49,955 nt of DNA, from the NCBI GenBank assembly GCA_010672965.1, contig JAAHFN010000053.1, positions 1 through 49,955 of the forward strand. Direction: 5' to 3'. This DNA comes from Oscillatoria sp. SIO1A7. Its GTDB lineage: Bacteria > Cyanobacteriota > Cyanobacteriia > Cyanobacteriales > Laspinemataceae. This document shows, one piece after another, positions 28,101 through 35,914 of this stretch. The notes under the pieces were generated by a model. That model was not told where the DNA came from, did not search any database, and saw only the letters and a list, made by a program, of their open reading frames with translations. The position numbers and the translations under genes were made by a program. Position 1 is the stretch's first letter; every line of letters begins with the position of its first letter.

Positions 28101-29096
28101 CGAACCCCCGCTAAGTTCTAGGTTTCCCGTCGTTAGCTCTATATTTCCCCCATTCCCAGTTGCCCCAGCTTGCACGTCATTGGCAATCAGACTCCGATCG
28201 TTCAAACTCGTTTGTCCGGCAACATTAATTGCTATACCTCCCCCATTGATACTCGGGTCGCTTCCCCCCGCAGTCAAGCCTGCGCTCAGGGTACTAGCCC
28301 TTAAGCTCAAGTTCCCTGCATTGACCGCAATTGTTCCTCCCGTAGCTGAGGTCGCATCTACTTGCGCATTCTCTAGCTGAATGTCTCCTCCCAGAGCGGA
28401 GCGGGAAAAAGATGATGAATTTCCTAGGGGCAATTGACCCTCTGGTGCTACCGAGGATAGTTCTACTCCTCCACCCGGAGCTAGCAAGCTCGCGCCATCG
28501 AGATTAACCGTTCCTGCAGCAACGGTCAGATTTTTTCCCGGTTCTACTGCTAAACTCGAACCGCTTACCACTACTGGCTGGGGATTATTTCCCCATTGCA
28601 ATCCCAACGGGACATTTATCGTTAGCAAGGGAGATGCTTCTGGATTGCTAGCGCTGAATGCAATCCCGTTTTCAAAGACAACACTCTCGGCGCTACTGGC
28701 AAAAAACGAACCGCCGATATTCAGTCTGGCGTTAGGACCGAAAACTATGCCCCTGGGATTGATTAAAAATAGATTTGCTCCCCCATTGGCACGAATTAAG
28801 CCATCTATATTGGAAATACCTCCGCCGGTAACGCGGCTGAGAATGTTCTCAATATTAACGGCATTATTAAACCAGGCTTCGCTGCCTGTCGGGAGGGAAA
28901 ACTCCCTGAAACTATGAAATAAGTTTGCTCCCGCAGTAGTCCCCCCCTCGATAACGAAGCTATTGCCATTGGGCACGACTGTAGAGTTAACGGGTAATGT
29001 CCCGTCCGGCACGACTTGGGCGATCGCTGGTACTGCGTAAGTGCAAGCTGCCAGACATAATGCCGATCTAAGCACAGCATCTATCCTATTTCTCAT
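25125..29096 (-). CDS. TpsA-like exoprotein, paralogue 3, with inserted PPC-like domain
   Basis: This is the largest of the three exoproteins (1323 residues). It carries the signal peptide, the NPRGIVFGPNA haemagglutination-activity domain, a beta-helix and the shared C-terminal module. Unlike its sisters it holds a globular insertion at about residues 465-640 (RVDYYSFSVTAGGSRAILDI, SFDTKIFLYNLGTGELINVN, EAGFYVLGVAAFPS). The insertion resembles bacterial pre-peptidase C-terminal or DVUA0089-type beta-sandwich domains. The start at 29096 is set by homology and the GGAG site. The three genes may form one cluster of surface adhesins or secreted proteins with different specificities. Confidence 0.9.
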   Translation of the reverse strand: MRNRIDAVLRSALCLAACTYAVPAIAQVVPDGTLPVNSTVVPNGNSFVIEGGTTAGANLFHSFREFSLPTGSEAWFNNAVNIENILSRVTGGGISNIDGLIRANGGANLFLINPRGIVFGPNARLNIGGSFFASSAESVVFENGIAFSASNPEASPLLTINVPLGLQWGNNPQPVVVSGSSLAVEPGKNLTVAAGTVNLDGASLLAPGGGVELSSVAPEGQLPLGNSSSFSRSALGGDIQLENAQVDATSATGGTIAVNAGNLSLRASTLSAGLTAGGSDPSINGGGIAINVAGQTSLNDRSLIANDVQAGATGNGGNIELTTGNLELSGGSRIQTVTNSTGSSGEIVVNANGVINISGFTEDGLFSGILSRAATPNSGTGGNITVNNPQNLLNLSNRGFIGAVTNSNNNGGGIEINVNNLSLEAGGQIVTATTNLGNAGNILINATESVRISGESRDFVPNPFLDLATFDLNILEFSTDANPNIAESGPGGIPHVSVERTPTEIISGTTVLGGAEDRVDYYSFSVTAGGSRAILDIDEGFSETEGSFDTKIFLYNLGTGELINVNDDSEATEGGGGSIEVFDTLSTDSLIDTTLEEAGFYVLGVAAFPSDGENNQLVEGSSPQVGDTYTLQASIENKGNEGVAIPVDPFNPENFNPNVEARSGLFSESSAVGNGGSLTINTRELLVEGGGRISTDNSDLGIGGEIAINAPVIELRNSALVSSTTRGSGDSGNIALDTERLTHSNGGTISTNTFGSGNAGIIRIAAAESIVITNTGIEAASGRSSIRSSVSEEARGNGGTIEIETPLLRLIDAGQILASTSGDGNGGEINIQAGSVEVIGEINPFPSGILGESQGNATGEAGSINIVTDRLRILDGGQISVGTRTSGNSGTITVRASESVEVIGTSDSLTSSGLFVAPQPGSTGDGGNLTIETERLRIADGGTVNASTLGAGNGGNISIQATEVEASSAAVDFLGLISGLTVSVGEGGTGNGGNITIDAERLRVVNGGQVRATSLGNGNAGDIILRVDEIEVTGISDDGEFVSSISALSETDFAAGSIDIKADRLQVSDRGEITVSSTGAGDAGNLNIAADRLDLDRGGRLSSEVQAGSQGNINLSTDSLQLRRGSITTNASETATGGNIKIDSETVALIQNSQITADAIQGAGGNISVSTEGIFVSPNSSITASSQFGVDGIVEINNPDTDSSQGLVELSQAPVDTKTRIVTGCASALDNSFIVTGRGGIPPNPEEQLIGDRPWTDLRDLSRFRGEVSKNTSPEPVGSVEVVEGAIVEANSWRTNARGEIELVAVVEASHPAVSSLPPKCQG

Positions 29097-29248
29097 TATT
29101 TTTCTCCAGACGAGCGCATATGCGAGAATCGACGGGCTGGCCTTCTTTAAAAGGCATGACTTTCCTGCGTAAAAAGATTCCCCGATTTGCTGAATACTTT
29201 GCAAACCGGGGGTTTTAAAGTAAAAAGAGGGCCAGCGCTGCCAAAGTC

Positions 29249-29271
29249 ACATCATAAACTCTTATTTTGAA
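29249..29271. repeat. 23-bp direct repeat, left copy
   Basis: ACATCATAAACTCTTATTTT... matches the sequence at 30266-30288 at 22 of 23 positions, and the two copies flank the gene at 29464-30045. This could be a duplicated target or attachment site, or a shared regulatory site. The remaining bases of 29097-29463 show no gene. Confidence 0.55.
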
Positions 29272-29463
29272 ATTTACGCAAATTATCGAGCATAACACCA
29301 TATATAAGGCTTGGTGCGCATTTTGCACTCTAAAAATAGGGGGCCCGATCCGACTGAGCCTGAAACGAATGAACCGGAGCCGACTGAGCCCGAGCTTGAC
29401 AAGCATTTTAGTTTCATAGCAGTTTCCTTTATCGTCGCCATTTATCCAGAACTCGGTCAGCCT

Positions 29464-30045
29464 TCATCTCGGCCAATCTTCAAATGGAGTAATGTCGTGG
29501 GCCTCTAGCTGCCTTCTCAACTCTTCATTTTCCCAGCGGATGGCGTCTTCTACCCGATAGGCTTCTTCCAGCTTCGCATAGTTGGCCTCCATTTCTTGGA
29601 GTCTTTGCGCTAGTCGAGCGTCGCGATCGCTTTCAGTTCTCGAAACGCCAAAAGCCTCATCAAACCGACGCTCTAAGGTTTCTAGCGACAGGGCCATGCA
29701 CAAAGCCAAAGCTCGCTTGTTGCCTCTGTGGGATTGCCACTGCCAGTAAGCGGTAACGACTTCCAACGGAACGGACACGAATCGGCTACCTCCTCGAACC
29801 TGCCCCTCATCCGGTTCGATTTCCACGTTTTCGCGCAAAGAAATCTGACTCGTATAACCCTCACCCAGTAAAGATTTGAGGGCTTTTGAGCGCAAAAAAT
29901 CTGACACGTTCTGACGCCCCAATCCGATGGCTTCGGCTGCCTGCGCCTGACTCATCCGATAACTGCCGTCGGGTAATTGAAAACCTTCGATTGCAATAGA
30001 GCCGATCGTAACTGGAGCGCGGCGGGCCTTTTCACTCGTTGCCAT
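29464..30045 (-). CDS. Putative HTH DNA-binding protein with C-terminal coiled coil
   Basis: The 193-residue protein has a probable helix-turn-helix at about 28-55 (MSQAQAAEAIGLGRQNVSDF), a middle segment with VSVPLEVVTAYWQWQSHRGN (about 88-108), and a C-terminal coiled coil (about 140-180). The motif resembles regulators carried by cyanobacterial plasmids and phages. It stands alone between the 23-bp direct repeats, so it may have arrived as a unit. Function is not known. Confidence 0.7.
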   Translation of the reverse strand: MATSEKARRAPVTIGSIAIEGFQLPDGSYRMSQAQAAEAIGLGRQNVSDFLRSKALKSLLGEGYTSQISLRENVEIEPDEGQVRGGSRFVSVPLEVVTAYWQWQSHRGNKRALALCMALSLETLERRFDEAFGVSRTESDRDARLAQRLQEMEANYAKLEEAYRVEDAIRWENEELRRQLEAHDITPFEDWPR

Positions 30046-30265
30046 AGTCTTTTATCTCTTGCTGTAATTCTATCCTCTTAAGGACCGCTAATTATTGCTT
30101 AGATGCCCTAGCTCAAAAAAAGGCAAAGGCTCGCTTGATGTGGAAATCCCCCTCCAACATACCGGGGGCTATGTCTTTGAGCATTTCTTCCCAATTTGTC
30201 ATAACGATCGACTTGTTGGACTGCGATCGCTATAGTACGGGAAAATTGTCTAGCTTTCAATATAT

Positions 30266-30288
30266 ACATCATAAACTTTTATTTTGAA
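30266..30288. repeat. 23-bp direct repeat, right copy
   Basis: This is the second copy of the repeat at 29249-29271, with one mismatch. The stretch 30046-30359 otherwise holds no gene I can support. Confidence 0.55.
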
Positions 30289-30359
30289 GCAACTTTTCAT
30301 AGCTTGCCGCGTTACAAAGGCAGGAAAATGAAGGCGGGAGAGTCAGGCCAAAGACTTGC

Positions 30360-31106
30360 CTAAAGTTCACAATCCTTGATGCGAGCAAACAGCCCTGCCA
30401 TAGGCCAGCCAACGTTGGTCAGTCCGCGCACGGCAACAGTCTCGACAAGACTAGAAAACAGTTCAGGAATTCCTTCGACGATTGAGCCATAAAGGACGGT
30501 AGATGGCAAATGTCCTCTGGGCGCTTTTGTGGAAAAAGTAAGATCCTCGTAATACAACCAATCGTTTTTGTCGCGCCATCCGACGCGATCGCCAAAAACT
30601 TCCCATGCATTTCTGTCGTAACTGTTGGAGCCTTTTAAGCTTTCATAAATTTTTTTCTGAATCAACAAGCCAAAACGATCCTCAGAATAGAACGACCACA
30701 GGCGGTCTATAGTGCTTATATCTTTACAAGGAAACCACGCCACATCATCCTTGCTAACTTGCCACCACTCCCGCTTTCTCAGAACTGCCAGCATTAGCCT
30801 CGCCGTTTCCGCATCGGCTTTTTTCCATTCGCCATTGGCTAACAGACTTAGCAAGCGATTATAGTCAATGCCCCGAGAGCCTTCTATAGAACCAGTAAAA
30901 ATTTTTCGCTCCGTTATTTGTTCTTTTCGATTTTTATCTTTTAGCTTTTCAACTTCTTCTTCCAAAGAAGCGATATATTTTTCTACATCCAATTGCTGGC
31001 TTTTTCCTAGCTTTATCCTGTCTTCTAGATCCTGCCGCCGATTTTTTTCTACTTCTAGATCGGATTCTTTTTGTTTAAAACAGCCTTGCAAATCCCGAAG
31101 CTGCAT
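30360..31106 (-). CDS. GUN4-domain portion of a split kinase-GUN4 protein
   Basis: The 248-residue frame starts in a coiled coil (about 1-65) and ends in a GUN4 domain (about 78-240: YNRLLSLLANGEWKKADAET, FPCKDISTIDRLWSFYSEDR, NAWEVFGDRVGWRDKNDWLY, LTFSTKAPRGHLPS). GUN4 domains bind porphyrins in chlorophyll synthesis; in cyanobacteria they are also fused to signalling kinases, as here. Its beginning overlaps the kinase gene end by 32 bases in another frame. Removing one A from a run of seven (31125-31131) would join the two, with the coiled coil continuing across the join. It is therefore probably not an independent gene. Confidence 0.85.
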   Translation of the reverse strand: MQLRDLQGCFKQKESDLEVEKNRRQDLEDRIKLGKSQQLDVEKYIASLEEEVEKLKDKNRKEQITERKIFTGSIEGSRGIDYNRLLSLLANGEWKKADAETARLMLAVLRKREWWQVSKDDVAWFPCKDISTIDRLWSFYSEDRFGLLIQKKIYESLKGSNSYDRNAWEVFGDRVGWRDKNDWLYYEDLTFSTKAPRGHLPSTVLYGSIVEGIPELFSSLVETVAVRGLTNVGWPMAGLFARIKDCEL

Positions 31107-32169
31107 CTCCCGTATTCTTAGACGTTTTTTTCAGCTCGGCGATCGCTTTTTCTTTTTCTTGGAGATTGCTCTGCAGCTTTTTGGCAACAGCGAGCAGCTT
31201 CTCTTCTTTAGCGGGCTTATCCGAACCTTTTAACTCCCCGACTTTTTGTGTTTGTCCATCCCTTTCTAAATCTGCCATCACTTCCGACGCATTTTGGTAG
31301 CGAGCTTCCGGCAAATCTTGCAGCAGCTTGTCAAGAGCGGCATCTAAGATCGCACTAATTGTTTGACTCTGGTTTTGCAACTGCTCGCGCCAAACCCAGC
31401 GCAATCTTCTATGATCGAACAGCTCGTCTGCTAAAGAACCATTTTTTTCTATTGGCAGACACCCAGTCAGCAAGCGGATGCAGGTTACGCCCAAGCTATA
31501 AAGGTCGCTAGAAGGATAGACGATTCCCCGGACTTGTTCCATAGGAGCATAGCCGGGAGTACCCGTAACCGTGCCGATTTGAGAAAGAATGCTAGCACTG
31601 GTTTGCTTGGATACGCCAAAATCAATCAAAAACAAAGAACCGGAGGGCGATCGCATTATATTGTCCGGCTTGATATCCCGGTGGATGACCTGGTGCTGGT
31701 GGATAAAATCCAGTACCGGCAGCAAGTCGGCCAAAACTTTTCTAACCCGATCCTCGCTAAACCGGCCGCCTTTTTCCACTTCTTGGCGCAAAGTTTTCCC
31801 CTCAATAAACTCCTGTACTAGGTAAAGTTTCTCTTCTTGCCCCACAAAGGCCAGCAAGTCTGGTATTTGTGGGTGCTTGCCCAAGTCGCGCAACCGCATT
31901 GCCTCTTGCCTAAAAAGTTGCGTTGCTTTCTTGACGGCCCCTGAGCCTTGCTGCAAAGGCAAAAATTGCTTGATAACGCAGGGACTATCTAGGCGATGCA
32001 GGTCGATCGCCTTCCAAGTGCGACCGAATCCGCCCTGGCCTAGCAACCCGACAGCTCGATAGCGATCGCCCAATAGCAGCCTTGAACCGCAGCGCTGACA
32101 AAATTTGGTTTGCGGCGGATTTTGGTGAAGGCAATCTGGATTGAGGCACTGACTGATGTTGAAATCCAT
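31075..32169 (-). CDS. Serine/threonine protein kinase, N-terminal portion of kinase-GUN4 protein
   Basis: The 364-residue frame has a zinc ribbon (CLNPDCLHQNPPQTKFCQRC), then a Hanks-type kinase domain (about 33-290). The domain has a glycine loop LLGQGGFGRTW, catalytic HRDIKPDNI, a DFG motif in LIDFGVSKQ, and an activation segment ending GTPGYAPMEQ. A coiled coil begins at about 325. All key residues are present, so the kinase should be active. The frame ends early at KKTSKNTGDAASGFARLF, whereas a one-base shift at an A7 run (31125-31131) continues into the GUN4 frame. It could be phase-variable, slippage-regulated or a sequence error. Confidence 0.92.
   Translation of the reverse strand: MDFNISQCLNPDCLHQNPPQTKFCQRCGSRLLLGDRYRAVGLLGQGGFGRTWKAIDLHRLDSPCVIKQFLPLQQGSGAVKKATQLFRQEAMRLRDLGKHPQIPDLLAFVGQEEKLYLVQEFIEGKTLRQEVEKGGRFSEDRVRKVLADLLPVLDFIHQHQVIHRDIKPDNIMRSPSGSLFLIDFGVSKQTSASILSQIGTVTGTPGYAPMEQVRGIVYPSSDLYSLGVTCIRLLTGCLPIEKNGSLADELFDHRRLRWVWREQLQNQSQTISAILDAALDKLLQDLPEARYQNASEVMADLERDGQTQKVGELKGSDKPAKEEKLLAVAKKLQSNLQEKEKAIAELKKTSKNTGDAASGFARLF
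31125..31131 (-). other. A7 slippage site between kinase and GUN4 frames
   Basis: On the minus strand the sequence is CTG AAAAAAA CG. With seven A the kinase frame stops 16 codons later. With six A it reads ELKKRLRIREMQLRDLQGC and runs on into the coiled coil and GUN4 domain. Confidence 0.7.
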
Positions 32170-32402
32170 ATTTCGCTCGTAAAAATTGGCAACTGGTTTT
32201 TGTTAAAGGAACCGATCGTTAGATCGACATCGGGCACATAGGTGGTGTTAATTGAAATAGTCTCGCCCGGGTTGCCAGTCCGCTATCATGTTGCAATTTT
32301 CTTGCTTGTTAGTTGCAGTCGCTTCAATTGGTGCCAGACATAAGCTGGCTTAAATAAGCTTTACAAGCAATAAAGCTGGTGTATTTTCTTGTATAGACAT
32401 TA

Positions 32403-32630
32403 TTACTTAGTCCCTCTAGCGACCTTGCAGGATATACGGCCCCTGCTAACCATTTCTATAAAATCGCTAACCGAACGACAGCCTAATGCAGACACAACTC
32501 CATCCATTCCGTTCCAGCCTGTGTCTGTAACGGTGAGGTTGCGTTTCTTTTTAGGCTCCCCCCAGTCAGTTTGCCTGGGACGTAGCTGTTCTTGGCTATT
32601 TGGGTTTTCTCCTCTACTATATTGCATCAT
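32403..32630 (-). CDS. Small cyanobacterial regulator-like protein
   Basis: The 75-residue protein (or 74, as two Met codons are adjacent) contains KRNLTVTDTGWNGMDGVVSALGCRSVSDFIEMVSRG. This matches the general shape of a frequent cyanobacterial small protein with an LTPTGWxGLD...LGxSRSELIExIxRG motif, thought to bind DNA. An AGAGG site precedes the start at 32630. The longer upstream frame overlaps a promoter region and is not used. It is divergent from the SAP-domain gene, so it may regulate it. Confidence 0.65.
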   Translation of the reverse strand: MMQYSRGENPNSQEQLRPRQTDWGEPKKKRNLTVTDTGWNGMDGVVSALGCRSVSDFIEMVSRGRISCKVARGTK

Positions 32631-32702
32631 TGTGGACCTCTGCGTTACTTGTTGCGTTCTAATATATGCAGCATAGATTGCAAAATTTTTTTTGCCAAGG
32701 GG

Positions 32703-32730
32703 TTGAAAAATCAATATAGGAGTGTATAAT
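32703..32730 (+). promoter_or_regulatory. Near-consensus sigma-70 promoter
   Basis: TTGAAA (32703-32708) and TATAAT (32725-32730) are separated by 16 bases, and point to transcription of the SAP-domain gene at 32826. The opposite strand carries TTGGCA and TATGCT with 17-base spacing, a plausible divergent promoter for the small regulator. Confidence 0.7.
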
Positions 32731-32753
32731 GAAAATATAGACAGCAAAAACCC

Positions 32754-32812
32754 CATCACCGGCGCGTAAGTTTGGCGACCTAACGCTAGTGACGGGGCCC
32801 ACACCTCCGAGA
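32754..32812 (+). promoter_or_regulatory. Structured 5' leader of the SAP-domain gene
   Basis: Within the leader, CCCCATCAC (near 32754) pairs with GTGACGGGG with a single mismatch, and an inner GCGT...ACGC stem forms a longer jointed hairpin. It ends just before the RBS region and the ATG at 32826. It could be a cis-regulatory RNA; it matches no riboswitch I recognise. Confidence 0.45.
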
Positions 32813-32825
32813 AGGCTTAATAACT

Positions 32826-33464
32826 ATGATATGCGAAACGCAACCCCGCACGCAAACGTGCGAGTGGCCTAGTATTGAAGTTGGGCAAAAATCCAACATT
32901 TGGACCCACATCGAAACCCCAAGCCAAATAAAAGCTGGAGATACGATTCGGCTAAGCTACCAGCCAATAGTACAGGTCCTCGCCACGGAAGACTTAGGCA
33001 CCAAGGTCTCTTTGATAGTTGCAAAAACAACAGGCGAGGAGAATTGTCCAACAGAATGGCTAATTCCTAAAAACGCAGCCCAAAACCCCCAAAGCTCCGC
33101 CCCAGCAAAGACCGATCGCTCTGCGGTAGCACTCAACAAACTAAAAAGCGAACCTACATTTCCTTCGCTCAACAAGCGTTTAGCTCAAGTGGCCGAACTT
33201 GAGCGCAAGTCCGCGCTACAAGCGATTTTTGGTAAAAGCGATCGCCTCAATACCGAACCGACCGAAGCATCTGCCGAACCAGACTTATATAAATTGAGAG
33301 TCTCGCAGCTCAAAAAACTGTGCAAAGAGCGAGGCTTGCACGGATACTCTAAGCTGCGCCAACACCAGCTAATTAAGTTGCTGCAAGAGCAGACAGCTAG
33401 TAAAAATGCTACAGTCACTCAAACGCCAGATATAGAGCCGGAAAAAATAAAACACCAGATGTAG
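32826..33464 (+). CDS. SAP-domain protein, N-terminal portion of a split gene
   Basis: The 212-residue frame has a beta-rich N-terminus and a SAP-like helix-extended loop-helix at about 155-190 (LYKLRVSQLKKLCKERGLHG, then YSKLRQHQLIKLLQEQ). SAP modules bind DNA, often in repair or replication proteins. It ends at KIKHQM, but another frame carries on at once (TPDVEDAQPIAPTPG...) without a break to 35032. Adding one A to the A6 run at 33442-33447 would fuse the two frames into a protein of about 735 residues. Confidence 0.75.
   Translation: MICETQPRTQTCEWPSIEVGQKSNIWTHIETPSQIKAGDTIRLSYQPIVQVLATEDLGTKVSLIVAKTTGEENCPTEWLIPKNAAQNPQSSAPAKTDRSAVALNKLKSEPTFPSLNKRLAQVAELERKSALQAIFGKSDRLNTEPTEASAEPDLYKLRVSQLKKLCKERGLHGYSKLRQHQLIKLLQEQTASKNATVTQTPDIEPEKIKHQM
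33442..33447 (+). other. A6 run at the frame break of the SAP-domain gene
   Basis: CCGG AAAAAA TAAAACACC. An extra A gives EPEKNKTPDVEDAQ and restores one open frame from 32826 to 35032. Confidence 0.6.
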
Positions 33465-35032
33465 AAGACGCGCAGCCGATCGCGCCTACACCTGGCGTTG
33501 GTAATAACAAAAATGTTGTTTATTGTGAAGTTGCACCTATTATATGCGATCGCTCTTCCGCCCTGCTAGCGGTCGATACCGAGCCAACACTACAGGGCGA
33601 TCGCGTACAGGTCACTTGGAACTTTCAGCAAACCGGCGGAGAGACGAAAGACCTAAAAACAAATCGCCGCGCCCGGTTCGTAGTAGTAGATGCGGCTGAC
33701 CGCTGGCTGATAGCTAACATCCACCAAGCCAAAGATCCCTATATTGTTTCAAATCTGGAACGCTCGCCGGTCAAAGTGGGCTCTGAAACCGAATTGCCTT
33801 ATACCGCAGCAGTGCTAGCTGCAATTCCTGAAAAATCCAATTCCAGCAATAAAGTGAAGCCGGTAGGCACGGCTAGCTGGCCAACTCTCCCGAGCAAACC
33901 AGCCCCGCAACCCCAAATAGCGATCGCCCCGACACCAGCCCCACGCGAGCCGCAAATAGCGATCGCCCAAGTTACCCAACCAGCAACTCCAAAGCCAGCA
34001 GCGCAGACCGGGGAAGAGCGGATGCCAATCGCGGCCAAAACGGCAAAACAACCGGCAACAGCAATTGACGAACTGGTCGATCGCGCTGCTACGGTAACGG
34101 TCACTTATGGCGAGTTGCCCTGCCAATTCTTTTTACAAAAAGAAGGGGGCAAGCAATACACTGGTTTTGTCAATCCAGACGGTAGCGTATCCGACAACAC
34201 TCCGGCATACGAGCAAAAAAATAATAAAAACAATCGCTACAACTTGGCCCTGCGACTGGCATTGCGGGGAGTGCCTGGGTTTGAAATCCAAGGCAAACCC
34301 CCATCGGGTTGCGACGAGACCTTGGAAAGTTTGCACATTGCCCGTACCCTTTTTTGGGAAAAAATCTACCAGCTTAAAAGGTCGATATCACCCAAGGAGT
34401 GGGCTATTATCGCTGCTGAGTTCGGCTTGCCCAAGCTACAGCAAACCGAACAGGCCGCCCAACTCCAGCAATCGGACAAGTGGATTGCTAAAGGCATCCA
34501 GCCATCTACCCCCGCCCTACAGCTTCAACCTCAGCAGCAACAAAGGCGATCGCCCAAACCGGCGGACTTTACCCTACAACCCCAGCCATTCGTTAGCGTT
34601 GAAATGGACCAATTGCAATCCGACAATCCCGGGCTAACTTGGGAAAAATCGGGGGGCAATCGCTGGGAGCTATTCATCGGAGGATCTCGCTTGGGATGTT
34701 TCTGGCGAAGCGATCGCGAACAATGGGCGGCTCTCCCTGGGTTTTGCCCGCCCTTCAAGCGGCGGTTTGAGACATACTTCCAAGCAGCCCAGGCGCTAAT
34801 CGACCTTTGGAAAGAAAAGCAGACTGCCACTGACGATATAGGCGAGTCCACCTGCACCGCACAAGAGTGGGAAGCAGCCCGCGCCAAAGTACCTCCCGGA
34901 TTCGTTTTTAACAGCGATGGTCGGAACTTGTGGCGGGACGGCGATCGCGGGTTTACTAATCTGCCTGACTTCGTTCGGGATATGACCCCTCGGGAAGTTG
35001 CGATCGCTACCGGACAGGTGACGGTCAACTAA
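33448..35032 (+). CDS. C-terminal portion of the SAP-domain protein (unknown fold)
   Basis: The frame is open from just after the A6 run to 35032. The first usable start inside it is GTG at 33776, which would leave about 100 coding-looking residues upstream (VYCEVAPIICDRSSALLAVD, RRARFVVVDAADRWLIANI) unexplained. The 418 residues from 33776 are Pro/Gln/Ala-rich at first, then show a conserved-looking segment (YGELPCQFFLQKEGGKQYTG) and a C-terminal part with WEKSGGNRWELFIGGSRLG. No family is recognised. The double stop is TAATAA. Confidence 0.7.
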
Positions 35033-35049
35033 TAAGAAATTCAGTAAAT

Positions 35050-35079
35050 GGCGGGCACCTTACCTACAAATTGCCCGCC
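35050..35079. terminator. Hairpin GGCGGGC/GCCCGCC
   Basis: A perfect 7-bp stem (35050-35056 with 35073-35079) lies just after the SAP gene stop codons, with no T run. A very similar hairpin with the same flank AAATGGCGGGC...AATTGCCCG lies at 36934-36954 after another gene. Confidence 0.5.
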
Positions 35080-35107
35080 CAAAGCAAATGCTACAATTGA
35101 AACAATC

Positions 35108-35599
35108 ATGGCAACAATTAAACAATTAAAACCTGCCAGCAAAACCGAATTAGAGTTGATAGAAGATTCTCTAAAAAATTCGCCCAGAATTCACCTTGAA
35201 AAACGGCTCGCGATCGCTTAGATCGCATCCCGTCTCATTTGGAAAGATTCTTACAGCACAGAACTAAAGAAAGATCTGGAAGAATTGCAACCAATATTTA
35301 AGCTATCCCACCCCGTTCTTTGCAAAGCCGTAAATCTGCTTTTAAAAGAAGGCGTCATAGAACAATACAAAGAGCGCAACAAGCGTCGGGGTCGCCCAAG
35401 GAAAATGTTAAGGGTGAACGAATCTCAAAGGAAGCGAGCAGAAAATCTTGCTTTTAAGTGGAACGCTTATCTTTTTTCTCTGACCGCTGCCGTCAAAGCT
35501 CTTCGAGCCCAACCCGAAGATGCTCGGCAAAAAGCAATAGCAGCCTACTACGAAAATGTAGGTTTAAAAAATCAATCACTCAATTTTGGAATTAAATAG
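35108..35599 (+). pseudogene. Winged-helix/AT-hook protein gene with in-frame TAG
   Basis: The reading frame begins ATGGCAACAATTAAACAATT and is open to TAA/TAG-type stops at 35597, except for one TAG at 35219-35221 (LEKRLAIA-TAG-IASRLIWKDSY). The C-terminal part looks like a winged helix (KLSHPVLCKAVNLLLKEGVI) followed by an AT-hook-like RRGRPRK, so the product probably binds DNA. Gln fits the interrupted helix. If TAG is not read, a shorter protein from TTG 35285 is possible. Its frame then reaches a TGA overlapping the next ATG (35632). Confidence 0.65.
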
Positions 35600-35631
35600 A
35601 CAGCAAACAAACAGCTACAAGGATAGAACAA

Positions 35632-35838
35632 ATGAACTTAGCACAATTGAAGCCCGCCAAAGAATACAAAACGGAAAAAGAACTGCTCGCAGCTATAGAA
35701 GAAGTTACCAAGCAGCTAAAATCCGACGAAACACACTATTGGCTCGGCGGTGCGATCGTTGCTCTCGCCCAAGAATGGGGCTGGAGTTGGGAAGAGGCTC
35801 GGGCAAAAGTTATCGCATTACAAGACAGACCAAGATAA
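35632..35838 (+). CDS. Small hypothetical protein
   Basis: The 68-residue protein is predicted helical (MNLAQLKPAKEYKTEKELLA ... GGAIVALAQEWGWSWEEARA). No family is recognised. It is codirectional and close to the preceding DNA-binding gene, suggesting one operon. It ends at TAA; the frame then continues four codons to a TGA. Confidence 0.55.
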   Translation: MNLAQLKPAKEYKTEKELLAAIEEVTKQLKSDETHYWLGGAIVALAQEWGWSWEEARAKVIALQDRPR

Positions 35839-35914
35839 AGATTTGGCTGATTTGTTTTCGGCCTGCGCGAAACAAAACGGCCACAGGAATTGCTAAAACT
35901 AACATCAAGAAAAA

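Noticed and set aside
22090-28917. Many long plus-strand frames (up to 362 codons) across the exoprotein genes
   Set aside because: They are antisense shadows of glycine/serine-rich beta-helix genes, which rarely contain complementary stops. Composition is Pro/Leu-rich without domains.
35597-35635. Reading the winged-helix gene through two TAG codons to a TGA overlapping the next ATG
   Set aside because: It is attractive under a recoding model, but the extra 11 codons are too few to show coding character, so it was not used to set the gene end.
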